From Legionella longbeachae (lineage in GTDB: Bacteria; Pseudomonadota; Gammaproteobacteria; Legionellales; Legionellaceae), in contig NZ_RXNW01000011.1 in assembly GCF_004283175.1 (NCBI RefSeq), positions 128,692-183,262 of the forward strand: DNA of 54,571 nt, read 5' to 3'. Shown one piece after another: positions 18,614-27,000 of this stretch; position 1 is the first letter of the stretch, and each line of letters opens with the position of its first letter. Both the position numbers and the translations under genes were made by a program. Under the pieces are notes generated by a model. It ran no database searches. It was not told the origin of the DNA and saw only the letters and a program-made list of their open reading frames with translations.

Positions 18614-19519
18614 ATGTATTTTATAAGACTCATATTTTTATTGTCTGTGGTGAATATAGCTTTTGCAAGTCCATGGTTTACCGGGCCTTTGCTCGCGCCA
18701 GCAGGTAAAACAATACCCCTGGGGCATGTTAATATTGAGCCTTATGGTTTTTTTACTGGCTATCCTAAAGGCTATAGAAATATTGAGGGGGTTCCAATTA
18801 TTAGTGTGGGAATTGCTAGTTTTTTAGACTTACAAACCTCTATTCCTTATGATTATAGTTGGGTTAATGGTGTACATGGGAACGGTATAGGCGACTACAG
18901 TTTGGCTTTAGGAATGCAGGTCTTGCGACAACAAGACAACTCTTGGCTTCCTGATTTGCGTTTTGTGGTACAGGAAGTTTTTCCTACGGGACGTTACGAA
19001 AATTTAGATCCTAAGAAGCTGGGTACAGATCAGACGGGCTTAGGTGCTTTTCAAACACTGTTTGGGTTTAATTTCCAAAAGTTGATGCAGTTAAAAAACG
19101 AACATTTTTTACGTACGCGATTGAGCCTGGTTGGCGTAAAGTTCAGCGATGTTATTGTCCACGGTTCAAATGTTTTCGGTGGAGGGTCTAAAACCCAAGG
19201 CAGGGTAAGACTTAAAAATGCATATTCTGTTGACTTTGCTATTGAATATACATTAAACCAAAATTGGGTACCTGTTTTTGAAGTATTGTATGCACATAGC
19301 CCAGAAAGTCAATTTGAGGGTAGCCCTGGTTTCACTCCTGGAGGTACTGCAACAGCGGGTGTAGGGGGAGGCGCTAATGATCAAGTTTCATTTGCCCCCG
19401 CCCTTGAATATAATTTTACCTCAAACTTGGGTGTTATTGGTGGAGTATGGTTTTCTGTAACCGGGCCTAATTCCTCTAAATTCGTATCTGGAGTTTTTGC
19501 AATTAACTATTTCATTTAG
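18614..19519 (+). CDS. Outer-membrane beta-barrel protein
   Basis: The 301-residue protein begins MYFIRLIFLLSVVNIAFAS, a signal peptide with cleavage after AFA. The mature part alternates polar and hydrophobic residues with many Gly, Tyr and aromatic girdles and ends in FAINYFI, a C-terminal Phe/Ile strand typical of barrels inserted by Bam. GDYSLALGMQVLRQ and SVDFAIEYTLNQNWVPVFEVLY look like adjacent strands. It resembles the transporter-like barrels often annotated as outer-membrane proteins of unknown substrate. Its stop codon overlaps that of the converging gene by four bases. Confidence 0.75.
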   Translation: MYFIRLIFLLSVVNIAFASPWFTGPLLAPAGKTIPLGHVNIEPYGFFTGYPKGYRNIEGVPIISVGIASFLDLQTSIPYDYSWVNGVHGNGIGDYSLALGMQVLRQQDNSWLPDLRFVVQEVFPTGRYENLDPKKLGTDQTGLGAFQTLFGFNFQKLMQLKNEHFLRTRLSLVGVKFSDVIVHGSNVFGGGSKTQGRVRLKNAYSVDFAIEYTLNQNWVPVFEVLYAHSPESQFEGSPGFTPGGTATAGVGGGANDQVSFAPALEYNFTSNLGVIGGVWFSVTGPNSSKFVSGVFAINYFI

Positions 19520-20271
19520 GGAAAAGACTTCAGATTTGTTTTGGTTGGTTCTGATAGGGTATTTAAATTAATCCTTTGGATTTCTTGGGTAATTTGGCCA
19601 AAAGAATCAACGTAGCCAATGGCAATTACAGATGATTGCGAGAGAATTTTGGGAAAGTTATAGGATTGAATAAGTTGGGACATTTCCTGTTGAAATTGTT
19701 TTGCCTGGATTGGATCGATGAAATGTTTTGCCATTAATGTAAAATGAGGGTTGTATTCAAAAAATACATTTGGACTACCATAGCGTAAAAAAGCTTTTCT
19801 TTTGTCAGGCATTGATGTTGTCCAACCTGGTGTTGGCGCCTTGAAATTACGCAACTCAGTTAATTCCATAGTTATTTGGTCACTTAATCGCTGTAATTCA
19901 GGATTGTGGCCATTGGCTTGATTTGAATTGTCAACATCCAACATCACATATCCCCCAACGACAACGAGCTGGGTTGTTTTAATTTGGATTGGATGCCAGT
20001 GCCTCGCTATTTTGGAAACCCGTTTTTGGAGTTCATTGATATGCTCTTCAGGGTAATCTGCTAAAAATAAGGTAATATGTAAGGGATGATGAGATAAAAA
20101 AGGCTCGATGTGATAACGAGTTAGAAATTTATTTTTTTTTAAATAAATATTAAATTCTTCAATAGATTTGGAGAGATTTGGGGCATCAAAAAGTAAATAG
20201 ACATTCACTTTCTGGGCATATGTATAAAATGTTACCAAGAACAAGATAAAAATTTTGATTATTAATTTCAT
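19516..20271 (-). CDS. Exported 2H phosphoesterase-like protein
   Basis: The 251-residue protein starts with a signal peptide (MKLIIKIFILFLVTFYTYAQ). The mature part carries two H-x-T motifs, HPLHITLFLADY at His65/Thr67 and NPHFTLMAKHF at His176/Thr178, about 110 residues apart. This is the hallmark of the 2H phosphoesterase superfamily (LigT, cyclic phosphodiesterases, AKAP18 central domain), which act on 2',3'-cyclic or 2'-5' phosphodiester bonds. Family members are mostly cytoplasmic, so the signal peptide is unusual and suggests action on RNA fragments or cyclic nucleotides in the periplasm or outside the cell. The gene is single, convergent with the barrel gene. Confidence 0.82.
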   Translation of the reverse strand: MKLIIKIFILFLVTFYTYAQKVNVYLLFDAPNLSKSIEEFNIYLKKNKFLTRYHIEPFLSHHPLHITLFLADYPEEHINELQKRVSKIARHWHPIQIKTTQLVVVGGYVMLDVDNSNQANGHNPELQRLSDQITMELTELRNFKAPTPGWTTSMPDKRKAFLRYGSPNVFFEYNPHFTLMAKHFIDPIQAKQFQQEMSQLIQSYNFPKILSQSSVIAIGYVDSFGQITQEIQRINLNTLSEPTKTNLKSFP

Positions 20272-20280
20272 TTTTTACCC

Positions 20281-20449
20281 TAAGTTACGGAGTTATGGAT
20301 AAGAAAGAGAATTATGCCTTCAGCTCGTTCTGGCCGAGGAATGCTCGTATTAAGGTTTCATGACGATGCTGATGCATTTCCTCAGTCCTGCTGGAGCCGG
20401 GTAGACTCTGGTTCTAATAAAATTCTTATCCATAACTGACGTTAAGTTA
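20281..20449. mobile_element. MITE-like element with terminal inverted repeats
   Basis: AGTTATGGATAAGAA at 20291-20305 is perfectly inverted at 20423-20437 (15 bases), and similarity continues outward as CGG versus CGTC. The 7-base sequence TAAGTTA occurs at both outer edges (20281-20287 and 20443-20449) like a target-site duplication. The interior of about 117 bases has no reading frame. The size and structure fit a miniature inverted-repeat transposable element mobilised by a transposase encoded elsewhere. Confidence 0.7.
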
Positions 20450-20587
20450 TTATGCTATAACGGGCTCAAGAGTCTCGAAAAAATACTTTATATAAAAATT
20501 TAATTTAAACCAATATTTTCTTTTTAAGGAGTATGAATTATCAATGCACCTTATTTTATCAAAATAAAATTTTGCATTTTGTAAATT

Positions 20588-20644
20588 TATTTGCTTCATA
20601 TGCTAAATTTAGCATAATTAGTTATTTTTCATTTTAAGAGTCTT
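20588..20644 (+). promoter_or_regulatory. Palindrome in the glutaminase promoter region
   Basis: ATGCTAAATTTAGCAT (20599-20614) is a perfect 16-base palindrome upstream of the glutaminase start, in a very AT-rich context. It may be an operator for a dimeric regulator overlapping the promoter. The regulator is unknown. Confidence 0.4.
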
Positions 20645-21574
20645 ATGGCAACAAAATTACTTACACTCAGCTTATTAGAAGATCTGGTCCGCCTTGCTGA
20701 ATTAAATCAAGAAGGTAAAACCGCAGATTATATTCCTGAACTTGCAAATGTGAACCAAGAGTTGACAGCAATAGCTGTGCAACCTATAGGGAAAGAGTCT
20801 GTTTCTTATAGTAATAGCACTCTGTTCCCGATAACCTTGCAAAGTACAGCTAAAATGATCCCATTGATAGGGCTTCTTGAAGAATATGGGGAGGAATTGT
20901 TTGAATGGGTTAAGGTTGAACCATCAGGTGATGATTTCGCTTCCATTACTCGCTTGGAACAATTTGGTCCAAAACCGTCAAACCCTATGTTGAATGCCGG
21001 TGCTATCACTTTATGTTCTCACATTCCAGGCACAGGGGAGCAACAATTTCGATGGTTAGAGAATTGGGTGCGAAAATTATTTAATCAACGCCTCAGTATT
21101 AATCCTTTGGTTTTTGCCTCAGAAAAACGAACCGGTGATCGTAACCGTGCGCTTGCATATATTTTAAAGAGCAGAAATAATCTTGGGGCGGACATTCAGG
21201 AAACATTAGATTTGTATTTTACGTTATGTTCCTATGAGGCAAAATTAGAGCAAATGCTTTTCTTACCTACTTTGCTCGCAAATGGGGGCGTAGATTTTGA
21301 TAGTGGCGAGCAAATTATTTCTGTTGAAACCTGTAAGATTGCCTTAGCAATTATGGCAACTTGTGGCTTATATGATGAAACCGGTACACATATGGTTAAA
21401 ACTGGGATGCCTGCAAAAAGCGGGGTGTCTGGCTATACGATTGCGGTTGTTCCTGGAAAAGCGGGTATTGTGGTATTAAGCCCAAAAGTTAATGCTAAAG
21501 GAAATAGTATCCGGGGTGAAATTATGTTGGAAGGTTTATCCAGGGCATTGAATTGGCATTTTGCCTTGCCTTAA
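20645..21574 (+). CDS. glsA: Glutaminase
   Basis: The 309-residue enzyme hydrolyses glutamine to glutamate and ammonia. It belongs to the serine-dependent, beta-lactamase-fold glutaminases. The nucleophile motif is FPITLQSTAKMIPL with Ser67 and Lys70. NPMLNAGAI, RNRALAYIL and KSGVSGYTIAVVPGKAGIVV are the other conserved boxes. The length matches E. coli GlsA2. AT-rich sequence upstream (TATGCTAAATTTAGCATAATT) probably carries its promoter. It stands alone. Ammonia release from glutamine could also serve acid resistance or the use of amino acids as carbon source. Confidence 0.95.
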   Translation: MATKLLTLSLLEDLVRLAELNQEGKTADYIPELANVNQELTAIAVQPIGKESVSYSNSTLFPITLQSTAKMIPLIGLLEEYGEELFEWVKVEPSGDDFASITRLEQFGPKPSNPMLNAGAITLCSHIPGTGEQQFRWLENWVRKLFNQRLSINPLVFASEKRTGDRNRALAYILKSRNNLGADIQETLDLYFTLCSYEAKLEQMLFLPTLLANGGVDFDSGEQIISVETCKIALAIMATCGLYDETGTHMVKTGMPAKSGVSGYTIAVVPGKAGIVVLSPKVNAKGNSIRGEIMLEGLSRALNWHFALP

Positions 21575-21644
21575 CTACTTGATGTGATATTTGGAACCCC
21601 CTCTCTTTTGAGTAAGGTTCCAAAGTAGATCGGTAGAGCTACTC

Positions 21645-21965
21645 TCAAATTGCCATGCGATGCTCTGAATTAGTAGAGTCTAATGCATCGGAAATTAGGG
21701 CGAGAGGATACGTGACAAACATTGATGCGAGTGCAAGGCTTATGCCAAATGAAGCAATTGCAAATGTTATGGAGGTAATTGCAGGTAAAACCGGAACAAC
21801 TGTTGATAAAAACAGACAAACACCGATTCCTAAAATAAGATCTTCTTCCTTGGGTTTAGAATCAATGAAAGCTCCCATAGTCAATAAATATGGATATATG
21901 GCTACTTCGCCACACTTCCAAAAAAAAGAACCATAAAAGTTAGTTAATGATCTAGTTGCAGACAT
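21645..21965 (-). CDS. Small membrane protein
   Basis: The 106-residue protein has two to three hydrophobic segments (LILGIGVCLFLSTVVPVLPA and SLALASMFVTYPLALI). The ATG at 21965 follows GGAGAA; the longer frame to 22049 has no ribosome binding site. SATRSLTNFYGSFFWKCGEVA at the N-terminus is polar. No family is recognised; short Legionella membrane proteins of this kind are common and uncharacterised. Confidence 0.6.
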   Translation of the reverse strand: MSATRSLTNFYGSFFWKCGEVAIYPYLLTMGAFIDSKPKEEDLILGIGVCLFLSTVVPVLPAITSITFAIASFGISLALASMFVTYPLALISDALDSTNSEHRMAI

Positions 21966-22220
21966 GCATATTCTCCAAGGCTTTATTTTAGCGCAAGTAT
22001 ACTTATCAATTATTAAGAAAATATTAGGTAAGATCTCCTTTATTTTCAAATTTTTTACAGATTATCACATGATATTGTTATAAAAATTCACCAATCTTTA
22101 CAAAACTTGACTTATGTACTTTAATAATTTTAAGGGAATACGTGTCCAACTTTAGTTAATAGAGGCAGGAGCCAGAATATTTATTTTGAGCTCGAAGTCC
22201 TATAAAAAAGGAATTTAATC

Positions 22221-22364
22221 ATGCACTTACTTTTACTTGTTATATTAATTTTACTATTAATTGGTTTGCTTCCCAGATGGCCTTATAGTAGAGAATGGGG
22301 ATACTACCCGAGTAGTGGAGTGGGGGTACTGATTCTGATTTTAATTATTTTGTTACTTGTATGA
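22221..22364 (+). CDS. DUF3309-type small membrane protein
   Basis: The 47-residue peptide has two hydrophobic stretches, LLLLVILILLLIGLLP and VGVLILILIILLLV, around the conserved motif WPYSREWGYYPSSG. That layout matches the DUF3309 family of tiny membrane proteins, which are common in proteobacteria and often linked to stress. AAGGA lies nine bases before the ATG. Function is unknown. Confidence 0.85.
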   Translation: MHLLLLVILILLLIGLLPRWPYSREWGYYPSSGVGVLILILIILLLV

Positions 22365-22762
22365 GCTTGGTTTCTGAGCGTATTGGAATCAGAAAGCCGA
22401 GTTGATTGATATAAATTAGTGACAAACCGATTAACAGTGCATTCCAAATTGTACTACTTGAGGAATAGTTAACTTATTTCAATCACTATCCCGTTGATGG
22501 TTTTGACTTGCAGATAAGAAATTTTTATTTCTTCCAGGGAGCTGCAATTATCTTAATTTATTTTTTCAACATCAAATGCAGTAGGTGGTGCAGGTTTCGC
22601 TGGTGGTGATGACGGGACAGTAACTAATCAATAAACCGGAAAAATGTTATGAGCATGCCTAAGGACAGGGCTAATAAAGTACCTGCCTCAGTTATCGCAT
22701 TGATTTGGCTGACCAGAAGTCAAAAATAGCCCTAAACAGATACATTTTTTTAATCCTAAGGG
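22365..22762. other. Intergenic region
   Basis: About 400 bases without a supported gene. A short Gly-rich frame near 22570-22635 lacks a start codon. I see nothing else. Confidence 0.4.
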
Positions 22763-24151
22763 TCAGTTTCGTTTTAGAATAATCATTTTCTCTTGCGACA
22801 TGTCCTTCATTGTTGAGGGTATTCCCCCAATGCCATAACCAGATTGATTTAATCCAGCAAAAGGCATCCAATCAGTGCGAAAAGCAGTGTGATCATTAAT
22901 AAGCACTGCCGAGGCACTGAGACATTCTGCCGCTCTAAGCGCTGGCGCTAAGTCCTCAGAAAATACACTGGCTTGGAAGGCAAAGGGCAATGAATTTGCG
23001 ATATTGATAGCGTGTTCAAGATTTTCATATTCGTAAACACAGGTTACTGGGCCAAAAATTTCTAATTGTGATACCTTAGCGTCTGCAGGAGGATTGAATA
23101 ATACTGCCGGTATCAGCGTTGTTTCAGAAAGACGGCCTCCGCCAAATAAGAGTGCCCCTTTTTCAACTGCTTCATTGATCCAAGAAAGAACACGATCTGT
23201 TTCTCGAGGGTGAATAAGCGGTCCTACATCCGTTTCCTTTAATTGTGGGTCTCCAACTCGTAGGCCCTTGATCTGTTTAACAAATTCATCCATGAACGAA
23301 GAGGCAATATCTTGGTGAACAAAAATCCTCTGCACTGAAACACACACCTGTCCCGCGTGATAATATCCACCTTTGACCAGTGATTGAATCGTTTTAGACA
23401 AGTGGGCACTGCGATCTACAATCACTGGTGCTGCCCCTCCATGCTCTAGGGCACAACGCGTCCCAGGGGCAAGTTTACTACGTAAGTACCAACCAACTTT
23501 AGCAGAACCAATAAAACTTAAAAATGAGATACGTTTGTCGATTACTAATTGCTCTGATAAATTATTGTCGTCTGTAATAAGCGTTTGACACCAGGGTTCT
23601 TCAAGGCCAGCTTGCCGTAGTAACTTAACAAATTCTAAACAGGATAAGGGCGTTGGTGCTGCAGGTTTAATGATCACCGGGCATCCTACTGCAATTGCCG
23701 GGGCTACCTGATGCACAATAAGATTTAAGGGATGATTAAAAGCCGAGATTGCCGCGACAACGCCAATGGGTTCTTTGATTGTGAAAGCCCAGCGATGCTC
23801 GCTTGCAGGTGTCAGCCCCATAGGAATTTCTTTACCGGCAAAGTGGCGTAATTCGTCAGCAGCATTATTTATGCCATCAACAGCGCGAGATACTTCAACT
23901 GCTGCATCTGTGATGGGTTTTCCCCCTTCTTGAGCAATCATTTTTGCGAATCGTTCTTGCTGAGATGCCAATAATTGAGCAGTGTGCCTCAATATCTTTA
24001 TTCGCTCATGCGACTTGAGCCAGCCATCTCGATTTTTTAGCGCCGCCACGGCCGTATTAAGCTTTATTTCAAGTGCTTGAGCATCATCAGTAGGAATTTC
24101 GATGATTAATGAGCGGTCGAAAGCACGCACTATTTGCAGTGTTTTTTTCAT
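22763..24151 (-). CDS. NAD(P)-dependent aldehyde dehydrogenase
   Basis: The enzyme of 462 residues oxidises an aldehyde to the acid with NAD(P)+. It has VVAAISAFNHPLNLIVHQVA, VIIKPAAPTPLSC, FIGSAKVGWYLRSKL, the general-base Glu in RCALEHGGAAP and the catalytic Cys in GYYHAGQVCVSVQRIF (near residue 270), then EIFGPVTCVYEYE. Two ATGs sit side by side; the second (24151) has better spacing to AGGA. It lies only eight bases after the TPP enzyme on the same strand, so the two form an operon. This suggests a two-step route from a 2-oxo acid to an aldehyde and then to a carboxylic acid. The substrate is not readable. Confidence 0.92.
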   Translation of the reverse strand: MKKTLQIVRAFDRSLIIEIPTDDAQALEIKLNTAVAALKNRDGWLKSHERIKILRHTAQLLASQQERFAKMIAQEGGKPITDAAVEVSRAVDGINNAADELRHFAGKEIPMGLTPASEHRWAFTIKEPIGVVAAISAFNHPLNLIVHQVAPAIAVGCPVIIKPAAPTPLSCLEFVKLLRQAGLEEPWCQTLITDDNNLSEQLVIDKRISFLSFIGSAKVGWYLRSKLAPGTRCALEHGGAAPVIVDRSAHLSKTIQSLVKGGYYHAGQVCVSVQRIFVHQDIASSFMDEFVKQIKGLRVGDPQLKETDVGPLIHPRETDRVLSWINEAVEKGALLFGGGRLSETTLIPAVLFNPPADAKVSQLEIFGPVTCVYEYENLEHAINIANSLPFAFQASVFSEDLAPALRAAECLSASAVLINDHTAFRTDWMPFAGLNQSGYGIGGIPSTMKDMSQEKMIILKRN

Positions 24152-24159
24152 CATTATTC

Positions 24160-25803
24160 CTATTTAGATGGAGGTAGTCGTTGTTGTAGTTCATCTACAA
24201 GAACACGTTTATTTTCTGAATAATCAATTGGGAAAACAATAAGGTGAACTCCTCCAGTTGAGAATGCATTTTCTAGAATGGATTGAAAACTTTCAATGTT
24301 TTCGACTCTTGTGCCACGTGCCCCATAGGATTCAGCATATTTAATTAAATCAGGATTGCTAAATGTCATACCAAAATCCGGGAAATGATCAATGGCCTGC
24401 TTCCAGCGTATCATACCAAATGCATTATCTTCTATGATGAGTACCACTAGGTTTAATTTAAGCCGTACAGCAGTTTCTAATTCTTGACTGTTCATCATAA
24501 AACCACCGTCGCCACAAACAGCCATCACTCGACGATTAGGATATAATAAGGAGGCCATAATTGCTGAAGGAAGGCCTGCTCCCATCGTTGCAAGCGCATT
24601 ATCGAGTAAAATTGTATTAGCCATTTGAGTTCGATAATTTCGAGCAAACCAGATTTTGTACATACCATTATCCAGTGCAAGAATTCCATCATGAGGCATG
24701 ACCTGTCGAACATCATGCACCATTCGTTGGGGGGTAAATCGATTTTCAGTAGCCCGGGCAGCAATTTTACTCAAAATACCTTCCCGTAAAGGAAGAAGTG
24801 CATTTGCATGAGGAATTTTTCCTTCTATTTTATCGGCAAGTAATTTTAATGAAGGACCCATATCACCGATAACTTCTGCTTGGGGAAAATAAACTTGTTC
24901 CACAGTAGCCGATTGATATCCTACATGGATCACTTTGAGGTTTGATTGTTCCATGATAAAAGGAGGTTTTTCGACGGTACTGTGTCCAATCGTAATAATG
25001 AGATCCGCTTTTTCTATTGCTTCATGCACATAATCTCGTGCTGAGAGTGCTGCGGTACCCATGTATAATTCTGTAGCTCCAGAAACTGTTCCCTTTCCCA
25101 TTTGCGTCGTGAAATAGGGGAGTTGGGTACGCACAATAAATTCGGCAAGAGCATTAGTTGCTCTGGGTCGTGAAGCCACTGCACCAAGCATGACTAAGGG
25201 GCTCTTAGCCTGCATAATCATTTCTGCGGCACGATTTATAGCTGTCTCGCTCGCAACAGGATATTCAATGGGATGAGGTGGAATGAGGGGGATTTTTTTA
25301 CTTTTTTCAGCAGCAATGTCTTCAGGAAGTTCTAGATGAACTGGGCCTGGGCTTTCTTCTTGCGCGAGGTGAAACGCTTCTCGTACCAGGGTAGGAATCA
25401 TCGAAGGTGAAATAATTTGACGCGACATTTTAGTGAGGGGTTGCATTGTCGCTACAGTATTCACCATCTGAAAACGTGCTTGATGCGAGGATAAAACTCC
25501 CTTTTGTCCTGTAATCATGATCATTGGCATGCCACCAAGTAAGGCATATGCGGCTCCAGTTGTAAGGTTAAGTGCTCCAGGGCCTAGTGTGGTGATGCAC
25601 ACACCAGGTTTTCCCGTTAACCTTCCATAGGTTGCTGCCATAAAGGCAGCTGCTTGTTCGTGTCGAGTTAAGACAAGTTTGATTGAAGAGTTGCGAAGTG
25701 CTTCAACTACGTCAAGGTTTTCTTCACCAGGGATTCCGAAAATATGTTCTACACCCTCATTTTCCAGGGCAGCGACTAGGAGTTCAGCACCTTTGATCAT
25801 CAT
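24160..25803 (-). CDS. Acetolactate synthase-like thiamine-diphosphate enzyme
   Basis: The 547-residue protein has the three-domain layout of the acetolactate synthase family. The N-terminal PYR domain carries the catalytic Glu in LTRHEQAAAFMAATYGRLTGKPG and FGIPGEENLDV. The middle domain is PSMIPTLVREAF onward. The C-terminal TPP-binding motif is CGDGGFMMNSQELETAVRLKL ending near EDNAFGMI. There is no small-subunit gene beside it, so a catabolic AlsS-type enzyme or a related 2-oxo-acid decarboxylase/ligase is likely. The FQ-x-x-D segment of acetolactate synthases reads FQMVN here, a small departure. First gene of the operon with aldehyde dehydrogenase. Two ATGs start the frame; the second is also possible. 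Confidence 0.9.
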   Translation of the reverse strand: MMIKGAELLVAALENEGVEHIFGIPGEENLDVVEALRNSSIKLVLTRHEQAAAFMAATYGRLTGKPGVCITTLGPGALNLTTGAAYALLGGMPMIMITGQKGVLSSHQARFQMVNTVATMQPLTKMSRQIISPSMIPTLVREAFHLAQEESPGPVHLELPEDIAAEKSKKIPLIPPHPIEYPVASETAINRAAEMIMQAKSPLVMLGAVASRPRATNALAEFIVRTQLPYFTTQMGKGTVSGATELYMGTAALSARDYVHEAIEKADLIITIGHSTVEKPPFIMEQSNLKVIHVGYQSATVEQVYFPQAEVIGDMGPSLKLLADKIEGKIPHANALLPLREGILSKIAARATENRFTPQRMVHDVRQVMPHDGILALDNGMYKIWFARNYRTQMANTILLDNALATMGAGLPSAIMASLLYPNRRVMAVCGDGGFMMNSQELETAVRLKLNLVVLIIEDNAFGMIRWKQAIDHFPDFGMTFSNPDLIKYAESYGARGTRVENIESFQSILENAFSTGGVHLIVFPIDYSENKRVLVDELQQRLPPSK

Positions 25804-25948
25804 TTTATTCCTTATGTATCCCTAAATAGTCCTTATTTAATAGTATAACTAAAACTTTCTGTCTATGCTCTTGACAGGATTTAATTAATGGTGAATTTTT
25901 TCAGATTCAGTTATTCTTTTAAAAAAATAGGGGATAAGGATCTGACTT

Positions 25949-26314
25949 ATGAAATGTGTCATTTTTTCATTGATATTGATGCTTGCTGGTTGTGTGACAG
26001 CTCTGGCGTCACAAAAATCTGTCATATGTCACATGCAAGGTATCGCAGACCCTCTCTCTTTTACCGTCCCTGGTAAAATGGGGGATTTTCCTGAAGTTGA
26101 TTTTGCTTATCCAGTTAAAGTGGCCCAATTTAGTATGAGAAATGGCAATCTACTCTTGGTGGCTATGGATCAAGATGAGCGCGATCGCCCGAGAATTTTC
26201 ATTTCAGCTCAACTTAATCAACCTGATCAAACTTATATTGGGCAATTTATGACAGATATGGGCGGCAATCAATTGCAATTAGACAACGGCCCGGTTTCTT
26301 GCATATTAAAATAA
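25949..26314 (+). CDS. Small exported protein or lipoprotein
   Basis: The 121-residue protein begins MKCVIFSLILMLAGCVTALAS. LAGC fits a lipobox, and cleavage after ALA is an alternative, so it is either a lipoprotein or a periplasmic protein. The mature part has VAQFSMRNGNLLLVAMDQDERDRPRIFIS and looks beta-rich. AAGGA lies ten bases before the ATG. No family recognised. It is followed after 30 bases by the 115-bp repeat array. Confidence 0.65.
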   Translation: MKCVIFSLILMLAGCVTALASQKSVICHMQGIADPLSFTVPGKMGDFPEVDFAYPVKVAQFSMRNGNLLLVAMDQDERDRPRIFISAQLNQPDQTYIGQFMTDMGGNQLQLDNGPVSCILK

Positions 26315-26346
26315 TATTTACCATGAGCACTTGGAGCTATTGAATG

Positions 26347-26906
26347 CATGCGGCAGGATGAGGTTACTTGCAAAGTATATTGCATTTTAGACCTTCCGCT
26401 TTTGCGGAAGGTGACGGTTGGGAAAGCGCCATCCTTTGCAATAGCAGGAGGGTATTGATGGTATGCGGCAGGATGAGGTTACTTGCAAGGAATATTGCAT
26501 TTTAGACCTCCCGCTTTTGCGGAAGGTGACGGTTGGGAAAGCGCCATCCTTTGTAATAGCGGGAGGGTATTGACGGTATGCGGCAAAATGAAGTTTCTTG
26601 CAAGATTGTTGCATTATGGACCTCCCGCTTTTGCGGAAGGTGACGGTTGGGAAAGCGCCATCCTTTGTAATAGCGGGAGGGTATTGACGGTATGCGGCAG
26701 GATGAGGTTACTTGCAAGGAATATTGCATTTTAGACCTCCCGCTTTTGCGGAAGGTGACGGTTGGGAAAGCGCCATCTTTTGCAATAGCGGGAGTGTATT
26801 GACGGTATGCGGCAGGATGAGGTTACTTGCAAGGTATATTGCATTTTAGACCTTCCGCTTTTGCGGAAGGTGACGGTTGGGAAAGCGCCATCCTTTGCAA
26901 TAGCAG
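26347..26906. repeat. Five tandem copies of a 115-base repeat
   Basis: Units start at 26347, 26462, 26577, 26691 and 26806, so the period is 115 (once 114). Each has TATGCGGCAGGATGAGGTTA at the start, a hairpin CCTTCCGC-TTTT-GCGGAAGG or its CCTCCCGC variant, GACGGTTGGGAAAGCGCC and a GGGAGGGTATTGACGG end. Copy 1 and copy 5 have the perfect hairpin; copies 2-4 have CCTCCCGC, which can instead pair with the GCGGGAGG near the unit end. Frames crossing the repeats (for instance 26483-26734) are most likely spurious. Dispersed intergenic repeats of this kind are expected in Legionella genomes. Confidence 0.9.
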
Positions 26907-26919
26907 CAGATTGCACTGA

Positions 26920-26950
26920 AAGAGCATAGATCCCCGCCAGTGTAGCTGGG
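26920..26950. terminator. GC-rich imperfect hairpin downstream of the giant gene
   Basis: Around 26931-26954 the sequence CCCCGCCAGTGTAGCTGGGC can form a bulged GC-rich hairpin between the stop of the giant minus-strand gene and the repeat array. A terminator is possible, without a clear T run. Confidence 0.3.
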
Positions 26951-27000
26951 CGAGGAAGTTCAACACTAGCAGATCGACTATAATGAACCTGCATACATGA

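Noticed and set aside
22570-22635. Glycine-rich short frame near the aldehyde dehydrogenase
   Set aside because: It has no start codon and is closed by a stop just upstream.
26483-26734. Open frame with repeated GDGWESAILCNSGRVLT segments
   Set aside because: It is made entirely of the 115-base tandem repeat, has equal frames on the other strand and no ribosome binding site.
26347-26906. CRISPR array
   Set aside because: The repeats are contiguous 115-base units without unique spacers and no cas genes are near.
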